Below, one piece after another: positions 23,171 to 31,205 of a stretch of DNA of 32,379 nt. Origin of the DNA: Marseilla massiliensis (GTDB taxonomy: Bacteria > Bacteroidota > Bacteroidia > Bacteroidales > Bacteroidaceae); NCBI RefSeq assembly GCF_016899855.1, contig NZ_JACJJG010000031.1, positions 1 to 32,379 on the forward strand. The letters are read 5' to 3'. The position numbers and the translations under genes are program-made. Numbering within the stretch: the first letter of the stretch is position 1; each line of letters opens with the position of its first letter. Under the pieces are notes generated by a model that had not been told where the DNA came from, made no database searches, and saw only the letters and a program-made list of their open reading frames with translations.

Positions 23171-25342
23171 TCACTTTTTATGTGCTTCTATATCCTTTTC
23201 TTTTATTAAAATCTTTATTGGTAATAAGTGCGGTGAATAGCTGTCGCCACTCTTTGTGATAGGAGAGAAATCTAATTCACCAAATGCTGGAATGACATTC
23301 AATTCTGCGTTATAGACAAGATAGATGGATGCGCCTTTCTTGGTCGTTACCATATCTGTCATCTCATTTGCAGAAATAAGCCTCGGTCCCTTTCCGTCAA
23401 CGAAGAATGCAGCATATTTGTTGCTCTTGTTGTGGATGATGAGATATTTTGCGGCCGTGAAACCTTCAACCAACTGCAATGTCGCACCGTTCATATTCAG
23501 CGCAATACCTAACTTGCCTGTCTGTTTCATCTTTGCCACCGCATTGTCGAAATGTACGCCCTCTTTGGTTACGCACAATGCCAAATCATTATCGGTAGGA
23601 CTTACCGCAGTAACCGCAGCTGTCGCAGGTAGCACGTCTTCCGGATTTTGCCCTAAACGGCATGGCTCAACATAGAAGAACTCTGACAACATCGTCTTGA
23701 TGGCTTCATTATTGCCTTCGGGATCTTTGTTGTCCAATGCAAGCGAATACGTCTTTTCGTCTTTGAATGGAGTATAGATCTTGCCTACAACTTCCTTGAA
23801 GTTGTGCTTGATAAACTCTTCTCCATTTACTCCGGGGCGTGCACGCATTGCGTAAAAGTCATAGTCCTTTTGTAGCCATTCTTGGATTTCTTTACGGAAC
23901 TTATTACGCACTTTCTCTTTCCATTCCGCTTTTTGAGTAGCATTGTCACGGGCATATAATGACAGAACAAACAGGAAGTTTACATCATAGTGAAACAGCA
24001 GTAGCGTGTCGCGGTCGAACAGTCTGTTCTTAAACTGAAACTTTTTATGTCTTTTGTTCTCTCGGTCGGTTTCTTTTATTCCGTCATCAGAGTAATCAAG
24101 GTTTTCATTGAGTTTCGCTGAAATAAAGAAATTGGGAATGATGTTATATCCTTCCGTAACATCGTCGCGCAATTTTACGCCGGACGAAGTCTGTTCGCCA
24201 TCATTGAATATGTCCAAGTTACATTGTATCACGTTTCGGGCATACGTGTATTGCTTGTAAACAGATTCCGAACCAAGCTCATGCCCCATCTTATAATACT
24301 TGCTGTCGCCAATATAATAAGTTTGTTTGGCTTCACTATCAATCAGACTTTGAGCCGTAAACAGATGGTCAACAATCTTGCCATCCTCTTGTTTCTTCTC
24401 CATGCCATCGGGCAATGGGTTGTCACCGACCAATTCATCAATAATAGCCTCAAACACGACATAGAAACTCTTCACTAACAGATATTCTCTTTTCTCTGTT
24501 GTGATATATACTTGCCGAGCTTCATCGAAAAACGCAAAGCAAAGTTGCCACAGTTGAAGTGCTTTATCTGAAAAATATTTGTACTTGATTTGTCTGAGCC
24601 GTGTCTTTCCAAAACCATTGAGATATGTTTCAAACCGTTGTCCCGTAATAAGTTGGTATTGGCAGCTTATTTGTTTGGGAAATCCATAAGCATCTCCGAT
24701 ATAATTCAATATGGAAAAGAAAATGATGAGCAGTTCCTCGTCAAAATTTATCTGGCGTTTTTTGTTTATAGGGTTCAAATAAATGGGTTGCCCGTCTTGG
24801 ATTATGGCATTGGTCGTTCCGATGGTACGCATCCAATTTATTTTGTTTAAGCCGCTGTGCATATTCTTTACGATGGTAAAGAAAAAGTTTTGGTTGTCCT
24901 TATTGAATTGTATCAGCGAAAGAAGAATATCCAAATAAGTGTTGCTCAGCCTGCGCCTGCCGTTACCAACTTGCGCAATTTGTGAGTAGTAGACAATCTC
25001 CGTATCACTACGCTTGTCGTTTTTATAAACTACAATGGCGCGGTAAATCCATACAGCAAACTTATACAAGAAGTCACGTTCAACCGAATTTAGAGGATTA
25101 TTCTCATCAAGATTTGCTATGTTTTCCGGTTTGTATTTGGCGAATACTAATTCTTTTCCGTCAACGTCTTTCAATAGGACTTTCGGAAGAATAAACACGC
25201 AATCCTTTAACAGGACATTGTAATAATATCCCACGTAGTGAATGGACACCTTTCCTTCCACGTTCTCCAATGCGTCAATGCCGTGAAGAATGTCTTTTAC
25301 ATCAGCTGCGTTATATTGATATTCTTCTATAAGTATGCGCAT
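23171..25342 (-). CDS. LlaJI/McrC-like PD-(D/E)XK nuclease subunit
   Basis: A 723-residue protein. The nuclease centre is visible as VDHLFTAQSLI (Asp near 325) and TYYIGDSKYYKMG (D-x-K near 346-348), in the style of LlaJI.R2 and McrC. The N-terminal 300 residues would bind the NTPase partner. Beyond about residue 560 there is an added region with a compact domain (AAKYLIIHNKSNKYAAFFVD to IYLVYNAELNVIPAF) that I cannot name. It starts 6 bp after the McrB-like gene stops. Together they should form a GTP- or ATP-driven restriction complex. The protein is longer than the described LlaJI endonuclease subunit. Nuclease family well supported, subfamily moderately. Confidence 0.78.
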   Translation of the reverse strand: MRILIEEYQYNAADVKDILHGIDALENVEGKVSIHYVGYYYNVLLKDCVFILPKVLLKDVDGKELVFAKYKPENIANLDENNPLNSVERDFLYKFAVWIYRAIVVYKNDKRSDTEIVYYSQIAQVGNGRRRLSNTYLDILLSLIQFNKDNQNFFFTIVKNMHSGLNKINWMRTIGTTNAIIQDGQPIYLNPINKKRQINFDEELLIIFFSILNYIGDAYGFPKQISCQYQLITGQRFETYLNGFGKTRLRQIKYKYFSDKALQLWQLCFAFFDEARQVYITTEKREYLLVKSFYVVFEAIIDELVGDNPLPDGMEKKQEDGKIVDHLFTAQSLIDSEAKQTYYIGDSKYYKMGHELGSESVYKQYTYARNVIQCNLDIFNDGEQTSSGVKLRDDVTEGYNIIPNFFISAKLNENLDYSDDGIKETDRENKRHKKFQFKNRLFDRDTLLLFHYDVNFLFVLSLYARDNATQKAEWKEKVRNKFRKEIQEWLQKDYDFYAMRARPGVNGEEFIKHNFKEVVGKIYTPFKDEKTYSLALDNKDPEGNNEAIKTMLSEFFYVEPCRLGQNPEDVLPATAAVTAVSPTDNDLALCVTKEGVHFDNAVAKMKQTGKLGIALNMNGATLQLVEGFTAAKYLIIHNKSNKYAAFFVDGKGPRLISANEMTDMVTTKKGASIYLVYNAELNVIPAFGELDFSPITKSGDSYSPHLLPIKILIKEKDIEAHKK

Positions 25343-25348
25343 GACTTG

Positions 25349-27412
25349 CTAAATGGTAGTTTCAGTTATTGTAATGCCTAAATCTGCGCCATTAACAGCT
25401 TCTATAAATTCACTGACGGTATCACGCAAATTCTTGTTTTCCGGATGGTGTATCCATCCGTCTTTGTTCACCCACAATGAATTTCCGTCGGCACACTTTA
25501 TCTCATAAGAGTAGTTAGCGTATCTTTGATCCATTTCATCACGCTCTTCCTTATTGCATACTATCCACGAACGCATTGAGCACTTCTTAAATGGCTTCCA
25601 GATGTCAACAACTTCTTGTGCCGACATTTCCGGATGTAACTTGACATATTCTTCAATAGCAGTATAAGGTATGGCGTTTGCCTTCGTGACATCTTTACCA
25701 TTTACTTTGATAATGATTTTAGAATCAAGATCTTCATCCATGTTTTCCTGCTGAACAGATGCTTCTAAACCCAGGTTTTTCAAGAACAATTTCACCTTTT
25801 CCTCAACCACTTTTGAATTATTGCCTTCTGCCGTATAGAATTTGTCAAATGTAAGTTTGTTCCCATCTGCATCATTGAATACTTGGTCGCAGTAGTCATA
25901 GTCTTTAAAGACATCGTTCCAAAGGTAGAATATCACTTTACCCACGAATGTTTCAGCAGAGATTACTCCATCTTTAGCTTTACAGAAGAAATAGCCTAGC
26001 TTTTTGTCTTCAGAGTTTGTAGTCCTGCCAATCAAGTCATTTATTCTTTCAACAAACTGCCACCAATCGTAATGACTATCACCTATGTTAATAGTCCATC
26101 CCTTATTCGCATTGGAAATTGGAATATACGTCCAATCCCAACGACGCTTAAATGCACTATCAATCGGAAATAAGCTCTGGTCGCTGGTGTTCATCGTTGC
26201 CCAAACGTATAGATTGTTGGGCAACAACAGCAAGTCGCCATCCAACACTTCCTTTACCACGTCACGATCTTCATACATGGCATTGATGCTATGCTTTTGC
26301 GGAATATCCAACCCTTTGAAAGCTTTTTGAAGTTGCTTCTTCATATCTGCGTCGGCCTTGATTGGATATTCTGAGAAACCATCGCAATTACGGTCGAGCA
26401 ACTGAAATAGGTCACCGAATATCTGTGCACAATTGCCTCGATTTATTTCTTCAATCACAAGAAACTGTTTTTCAGGCTCACGGTTTTCCGTACCTGCGTA
26501 TTTTTTCCATGCGGCGATATAGGCTTGCAGGAAAGACTGGGCGACAAACTCGTATATTATTTTTGACTCCTTACGTTCGTTCCCATCTACATCTTCCACA
26601 GGTACTGCTTTTGTTCCTATGACCGTCATGACAGTTTCTTCAATCGTAGTTGGTTTGTAAGCCCCTACGAAAGATGAATAATCTGTATCTGGATGAAACG
26701 TTGTACGGATTACGTCTTCATTTCTTGTCACTTCCTTTATTGTGTGGGATTTTCCAGTACCTGGGGCACCATAAAAGATTTGTTGAAGATAAGTCTCCAT
26801 AATAGGGGAGTCCTCAATACCACATGGAAGATCAATCGAAAAGTAGTTAAAGTAGTCTTCTGCTGACTCTATCGCAATTTTAGGATAAACTTCTGGCATA
26901 GAGCAATCTGACAAATGCTGATTTACAGACATTGCATCATCATTAATAATCAAATCCGTAAAATTGTTAAGATAGACTCTAATCTTATCTGTATTGTTCA
27001 ACTCAATACCAAACATTTGAGTACAAGCTTTAGAATAAGAACTCTCACCTAACTTTACTTCATTTTTCAAAAAAGCATAGATATTGGTTGCTCGATTTCC
27101 AGAACCATTAAGACTTGGAGTATAGATGTTTGGAACAAAATACAACTTTGCCCAATTTTCCACATATCGCAATATCTCTGAGCAAGATACTTTTCGTGTA
27201 AATCTAGGAATACACATTCCATCCTTCTCTTGATAAAGAGCCAATTGCCTAGCTATTTGAGAATGAGTCTGAGTCCAACCTTTTAGCTTGCTCTCTGTGA
27301 TTCTATGGAATTCTGCCTTTTTCATAGGCACTAAAGGCATTGCATTGACAAATGACAATACCGTTTCAAAAGTGAGGTTTTTACCTCTACAAATTGGTGA
27401 AGCTTCAGCCAT
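25349..27412 (-). CDS. McrB-like AAA+ NTPase of a two-subunit restriction enzyme
   Basis: A 687-residue protein. After a 200-residue N-terminal region of unknown fold comes an AAA+ domain: Walker A FYGAPGTGKSH (near 219), Walker B VIEEINRGNCAQIFGDL (near 322) and the McrB signature MNTSDQSLFPIDSAFKRRW (near 409). McrB uses GTP to drive translocation with its McrC-type nuclease partner, encoded 6 bp downstream. The N-terminal part may recognise target DNA. LlaJI of Lactococcus pairs an McrB-like subunit with two C5 methyltransferases, the same combination as here. The C-terminal 150 residues are an extra module of unknown role. Confidence 0.9.
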   Translation of the reverse strand: MAEASPICRGKNLTFETVLSFVNAMPLVPMKKAEFHRITESKLKGWTQTHSQIARQLALYQEKDGMCIPRFTRKVSCSEILRYVENWAKLYFVPNIYTPSLNGSGNRATNIYAFLKNEVKLGESSYSKACTQMFGIELNNTDKIRVYLNNFTDLIINDDAMSVNQHLSDCSMPEVYPKIAIESAEDYFNYFSIDLPCGIEDSPIMETYLQQIFYGAPGTGKSHTIKEVTRNEDVIRTTFHPDTDYSSFVGAYKPTTIEETVMTVIGTKAVPVEDVDGNERKESKIIYEFVAQSFLQAYIAAWKKYAGTENREPEKQFLVIEEINRGNCAQIFGDLFQLLDRNCDGFSEYPIKADADMKKQLQKAFKGLDIPQKHSINAMYEDRDVVKEVLDGDLLLLPNNLYVWATMNTSDQSLFPIDSAFKRRWDWTYIPISNANKGWTINIGDSHYDWWQFVERINDLIGRTTNSEDKKLGYFFCKAKDGVISAETFVGKVIFYLWNDVFKDYDYCDQVFNDADGNKLTFDKFYTAEGNNSKVVEEKVKLFLKNLGLEASVQQENMDEDLDSKIIIKVNGKDVTKANAIPYTAIEEYVKLHPEMSAQEVVDIWKPFKKCSMRSWIVCNKEERDEMDQRYANYSYEIKCADGNSLWVNKDGWIHHPENKNLRDTVSEFIEAVNGADLGITITETTI

Positions 27413-27422
27413 AATACAATTG

Positions 27423-28427
27423 TTACTTTACAGAAAAATCCAAGTAATATATACCTTCTCCTATCAAAGAGATATCAATACTGGTACGACCATATCTTAG
27501 CAAATCGCTCTTGGTTATCGTATGATTCAAATCCACGCCTAATCTCTTACGGAGATATTTTCCCAATATTGATTTACTAGGACTCGTACTTAGTTGCTTT
27601 GGATAAACCAACCCATTGACTGTTTTAGTTTGCTGTCCTTCCAGTAATCCGATCATCTTCTCTCCATCATCCCAAATCAACTCCACTTCATCATTTTCGC
27701 GATTCTTCTTTCCTTTCGACAGTGGATTATCCACACCTACATACTTCTTGGGAGGGAACAAAGATGGAAACAGCTTGATATAGTTGGACGTGATACGTAT
27801 ATAAGCATCACCTTCGGACACATGTCCTTTACTAAGTCCCCAATTAAGGCCAGATTTCTTGCTAACTTGCCCATTTCTATCCAACAAAGTAGCCCTACAT
27901 ACATTCTTTGCCAAAAGAGGTTGCACCAATTTGCTATGACCAGAAGCCTTAAAAACCTTTTTAAATTTAACCTCTACATTATTACAGCTTATCGCTTTTG
28001 AAAGAACATAATCACAATATTCTTTCAATATATCATAAGTGTCTAGCTCTACATCAGAAAGGACTTCCTTATAATCATTCATCATCCCACTAATGGAGAA
28101 ATTAGCAGAACCGACCAAAGCCTTTTCTATCTTGGCGTCGTAATTCCACATATAAATCTTTGAATGAACAGGAATCGTTGAATACAATATAGTAATATTG
28201 GAATATTGTCTTTGAACTTCCATGAGTGCCTGATGCAATGGCAGTGAAATACGTTCACTACCATACATTCCATATACCACTGTTATTCGAACATCACAGC
28301 ATTGCTCACACAACATCTTTATTGTTTGATACCCAACATAGCCAGACACTATTACAATGTTATTTGAAGATGTGGTATTATGCTGCATCTCCAAAACAGT
28401 CTTGTCTAAATCTTTATAGTATAACAT
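27423..28427 (-). CDS. NgoFVII-type PLD-fold restriction endonuclease
   Basis: A protein of about 334 residues. A single HKD motif is visible: PVHSKIYMW, then KALVGSANFSISG (roughly residues 88-115), the metal-independent phospholipase D nuclease centre used by NgoFVII and BfiI-type enzymes as a dimer. The C-terminal half (about 190-334) fits a DNA-recognition domain of the B3-like type in this family. I prefer ATG 28427, which overlaps the methyltransferase stop by 14 bp, over the TTG at 28445. The coupling says it is the restriction partner of the adjacent cytosine methyltransferases. Family assignment is good; the recognition sequence is unknown. Confidence 0.82.
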   Translation of the reverse strand: MLYYKDLDKTVLEMQHNTTSSNNIVIVSGYVGYQTIKMLCEQCCDVRITVVYGMYGSERISLPLHQALMEVQRQYSNITILYSTIPVHSKIYMWNYDAKIEKALVGSANFSISGMMNDYKEVLSDVELDTYDILKEYCDYVLSKAISCNNVEVKFKKVFKASGHSKLVQPLLAKNVCRATLLDRNGQVSKKSGLNWGLSKGHVSEGDAYIRITSNYIKLFPSLFPPKKYVGVDNPLSKGKKNRENDEVELIWDDGEKMIGLLEGQQTKTVNGLVYPKQLSTSPSKSILGKYLRKRLGVDLNHTITKSDLLRYGRTSIDISLIGEGIYYLDFSVK

Positions 28428-29664
28428 ATCGACAATATTTTTCAATTAACTTATATAATGCCTCAGCCACAATTTGGGCAAACTTAACGGGAACAGCATT
28501 ACCTATCATTTTATATTGAGCCATGTTTGCTCCAAGAAACTCAAAATCATCAGGAAACGTCTGCAATCTAGCAGCCTCTCTCACAGTAATGCTTCGAGCC
28601 TGTTCTGGGTCTGGATGAATATGCCTCATTCCGTCCTTGTAAAGATGAGCTGGTATAGTATTGCTCGGCTCATCATTTCTTAATACATAATATTTATGTA
28701 TGTTACTTTTCTTACCTGTTACCTTGGTATAGAGTTCTTTTAATTTCTCGATACTCACATACTCTTTTCGACCAGATTGTATATCCTCCTCCAACAACCG
28801 AAAAACAGAAATATCCCTAGCACTATGGAAGCGAGGAACATGATTTTTCACCAATTCTGAACTTATTGGAGAGTGCGAATACTTCTTACCGTTTAGTACT
28901 ATTGGTTTTGGCAACGGATAAATCTTTGGCAAATCTCCTATAGCATCAAATACTGTGCGCTGTTTTTGGCGCAATGAAGGCATTACTACATTATAAAAAT
29001 CATGAATCATATTGTCAGAAACACATTTGTCTACATCAAAACAATCCATCCTTATGCCAATTATGATGACCCGCTTACGATGTTGAGGTACGCCAAAGTC
29101 ACAAACCTCAAACAATGTGTCTCTAAAGTTTTCTGCAACTTTATACCCTGCATCCATAAATTCCTTGCGAATCCGGTTCTCTATCGGGTAACCATCTGGA
29201 GCAGCACTCAGTAATCCAACAACATTCTCAAAAACGAAAAACTTCGGCTTGAAATACTTAACAATCCGCATATAACTTTCAAATAAGTAATTGCGATAAT
29301 CTTTTTTCATACCATATTCATCGCGAATACGCCCCGCCAAAGAATAAGCTTGACATGGAGGACCACCTACAATCACATCTACAGTTTGATTGCCTATCAG
29401 TTTTGCTAATCCCTCATGTTTGCCATATTCCTCATCATCAAACCCATTAATTAATTCATCAGTCCGTTGAATGTCAAACCTGATGACTTCATTATTAGCA
29501 TTTGCATGATGCCATTTCTGTTCCAAACGATTAGCCAATGTCAAGCAAGGTGCTTTTTCCCATTCCACGCAAGCGAGTGTATCATAATAACCCTGTTGCA
29601 AAAAACCTTCCAACAGACCACCGCAACCAGCAAACAATTCTATGGTATGTAACTTCTTTTTCAT
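28414..29664 (-). CDS. DNA C5-cytosine methyltransferase 1
   Basis: A 416-residue enzyme with the standard motifs: I ELFAGCGGLLEGF, IV GGPPCQAYSLAG with catalytic Cys near 105, VI FENV, VIII VPQHRKRVIIIG, IX REAARLQTFPD and X GNAVPVKFAQ. The stretch between VIII and IX (about 215-340) is a target-recognition domain of some 125 residues. It transfers a methyl group to cytosine to block the neighbouring restriction enzyme. The start overlaps methyltransferase 2 by 4 bp. Its target region differs from that of methyltransferase 2, so the two probably methylate different sequences or opposite strands of an asymmetric site. Confidence 0.96.
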   Translation of the reverse strand: MKKKLHTIELFAGCGGLLEGFLQQGYYDTLACVEWEKAPCLTLANRLEQKWHHANANNEVIRFDIQRTDELINGFDDEEYGKHEGLAKLIGNQTVDVIVGGPPCQAYSLAGRIRDEYGMKKDYRNYLFESYMRIVKYFKPKFFVFENVVGLLSAAPDGYPIENRIRKEFMDAGYKVAENFRDTLFEVCDFGVPQHRKRVIIIGIRMDCFDVDKCVSDNMIHDFYNVVMPSLRQKQRTVFDAIGDLPKIYPLPKPIVLNGKKYSHSPISSELVKNHVPRFHSARDISVFRLLEEDIQSGRKEYVSIEKLKELYTKVTGKKSNIHKYYVLRNDEPSNTIPAHLYKDGMRHIHPDPEQARSITVREAARLQTFPDDFEFLGANMAQYKMIGNAVPVKFAQIVAEALYKLIEKYCRYVIL

Positions 29665-30725
29665 TTCAAATACTTCAATATCTGTTTTGCCAAAGCATAT
29701 GCCAACAATACAGGAACTGCATTCCCAACTTGTCGGTTTTGTTGGGTCTTATTTCCTGTAAATACGAAATCATCAGGAAAAGACTGCAATCTTGCACTTT
29801 CTCTTACAGTAGGACAACGATTCCATTTATAATGAAAATTATTTCTATGCCCTGTATCTATTGTACGAGAAGGTTTATTGCTAGCATAACGAGTCCATGC
29901 CATATGGAAATTTCTGCTTGTTCCTACTCCTTCTGGCAAATCCTTATAATTTCCACCATCAGGAACCTGCGCGATAACTTGCTTTACGAAGTCCTTATGA
30001 TTTACAGCTACATGGTTATACAACACATTACAATCACCTCTCATTTGCTTTTGAAAAGCAGTTTGCGGCTCGCTTGAATACGAAGCAACTTCAGTTCCAA
30101 GTTCATCTACAAGAGAGGGCAAATCACCTATTGCCTGCTTACAGGTAATGTAATCTTTTTCTTCCAAAATTGGAGTTGGAAATTCATATTTCACAGGTGA
30201 CTGTTTTAAGCCAACAAACACCAAACGCTTACGGATTTGTGGCACGCCATAATCTGCAGCACAAACGATCTTGCAATTCACATTGTACCCCATCTCGGTA
30301 AATCTCTTTATGATTTCATCCTTCACCGCCCCCTTATACAAATTGGCCATTCCGGGTACATTTTCAATAAGGAAAGCCTGTGGTTGATAACGGCGAACTG
30401 ATTCTATCATTGCCAAATAGAGCTTGTTGCGTTTATCCTCAAAGTTTCTCGGTCCTGTAAGGCTAAATCCTTGGCAAGGAGGTCCACCGATTATTACATC
30501 TATATTTCTTCCATTTACAACGTTATCTATTTTATTGAATGAGTCTGATGCAGCCAAATCTAAATTTAACCCCACTGCACATTCATGATTTTTTTCAAAA
30601 GTATTAAGCGCAGATTGTTCTATATCAACACCTAACAATGTCCTGTAGCCTGCTTTTTCAAAACCTTTAGACAAGCCACCACAACCACAAAATAAATCTA
30701 TTATATTATATGTTTTTTTTGTCAT
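29661..30725 (-). CDS. DNA C5-cytosine methyltransferase 2
   Basis: A 354-residue enzyme with motifs I DLFCGCGGLSKGF, IV GGPPCQGFSLTGPR (catalytic Cys near 81), VI LIENVPG, VIII GVPQIRKRLVFVG, IX RESARLQSFPDDF and X GNAVPVLLAYALAK. The target-recognition region (about 190-300) is shorter than that of methyltransferase 1. It lies 3 bp after a 52-residue gene and overlaps methyltransferase 1 by 4 bp, the tightest coupling in the operon. The pairing of two C5 methyltransferases with an McrB-like subunit parallels LlaJI, where each enzyme protects one strand of an asymmetric site. Which endonuclease it matches is not decided by sequence. Confidence 0.96.
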   Translation of the reverse strand: MTKKTYNIIDLFCGCGGLSKGFEKAGYRTLLGVDIEQSALNTFEKNHECAVGLNLDLAASDSFNKIDNVVNGRNIDVIIGGPPCQGFSLTGPRNFEDKRNKLYLAMIESVRRYQPQAFLIENVPGMANLYKGAVKDEIIKRFTEMGYNVNCKIVCAADYGVPQIRKRLVFVGLKQSPVKYEFPTPILEEKDYITCKQAIGDLPSLVDELGTEVASYSSEPQTAFQKQMRGDCNVLYNHVAVNHKDFVKQVIAQVPDGGNYKDLPEGVGTSRNFHMAWTRYASNKPSRTIDTGHRNNFHYKWNRCPTVRESARLQSFPDDFVFTGNKTQQNRQVGNAVPVLLAYALAKQILKYLK

Positions 30726-30728
30726 TCT

Positions 30729-30887
30729 TTAGTCGTTCTTTATAGACTGAAAAATTTCTTGTATTCCACTATTCTCAACTGTTTCTAAATCCTGCCATTT
30801 TGTTGGTGTCAATAAAATGGTTTTGCCAAGTTTATGCCCAACATGGATATAGGCATTCTGCGAGAACAATGCCTGTATTTTTTTCAT
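30729..30887 (-). CDS. 52-residue hypothetical protein between XRE and methyltransferase
   Basis: A 52-codon frame, starting MKKIQALFSQNAYIHVGHKL and ending FQSIKND. Its ATG overlaps the XRE stop (ATGA), and its stop is 3 bp before the methyltransferase start. It has no cysteine cluster, no transmembrane segment and no motif that I recognise. The central LGKTILLTPTKWQDLE is mildly amphipathic. Complete packing between two real genes argues that it is translated. It may be a small regulator, an antitoxin-like partner of the XRE protein, or a modulator of the methyltransferase. Function is unknown. Confidence 0.65.
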   Translation of the reverse strand: MKKIQALFSQNAYIHVGHKLGKTILLTPTKWQDLETVENSGIQEIFQSIKND

Positions 30888-31102
30888 TCTGTTTCGTGCT
30901 TAAATTCTTCAAACCTTACTAAGTCGGTCAGTTCAACATCTAATATTTTAGCAATCTGCATCAGACTTCCCAAATCTGGCTGACTTGTATTTGTACACCA
31001 TTTAGAAACGGTAGATGGGGTGACATTCAATTGCTCTGAAAGCCACTTATTTGTCCGTTTCTTTTCAGCCAAGATAACTTTGATTCTATTTAAGTCGTCC
31101 AT
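30884..31102 (-). CDS. XRE-family regulator heading the cytosine restriction operon
   Basis: A 72-residue single helix-turn-helix protein (NKWLSEQLNVTPSTVSKW and TNTSQPDLGSLMQIAKIL), a close paralogue of the regulator at 11003-11200. The C-terminus is extended by EEFKHETE. It overlaps the 52-residue gene by 4 bp and heads a nine-gene operon containing two methyltransferases and several nucleases. This is the expected place for a controller protein that represses its own promoter and times restriction after methylation. The dyad at 31129-31145 near the -7 element is its probable operator. Confidence 0.9.
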   Translation of the reverse strand: MDDLNRIKVILAEKKRTNKWLSEQLNVTPSTVSKWCTNTSQPDLGSLMQIAKILDVELTDLVRFEEFKHETE

Positions 31103-31113
31103 ATAATCTAATT

Positions 31114-31138
31114 TTTTGGTGCAAAAGTAGTGATTTTA
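31114..31138 (-). promoter_or_regulatory. promoter of the XRE-cytosine restriction operon
   Basis: On the minus strand TACTTTTG (31122-31129) matches TAnnTTTG, 20 bp before the XRE start. The 25-bp segment is identical at 22 positions to 11217-11241, the promoter of the other XRE gene. That conservation exceeds what a bare -7 box needs and suggests shared operator sequence. Confidence 0.65.
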
Positions 31139-31145
31139 ATTCACT
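31129..31145. promoter_or_regulatory. dyad AGTGA-N7-TCACT, candidate XRE operator
   Basis: A perfect 5-bp inverted repeat directly upstream of the -7 element. Dyads of this size and position are typical for small XRE repressors. The left operon's promoter lacks this exact dyad (only TGATTTTA is shared), so each regulator may have its own site. Confidence 0.45.
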
Positions 31146-31205
31146 TAATCGCGTGATGTAGATATTTATTATGTTTGTTTATTACAATTCAGATTTCTAA
31201 GACGA

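Noticed and set aside
29538..30077. 179-codon plus-strand frame
   Set aside because: It is antisense to both cytosine methyltransferases, whose catalytic motifs are complete on the other strand.
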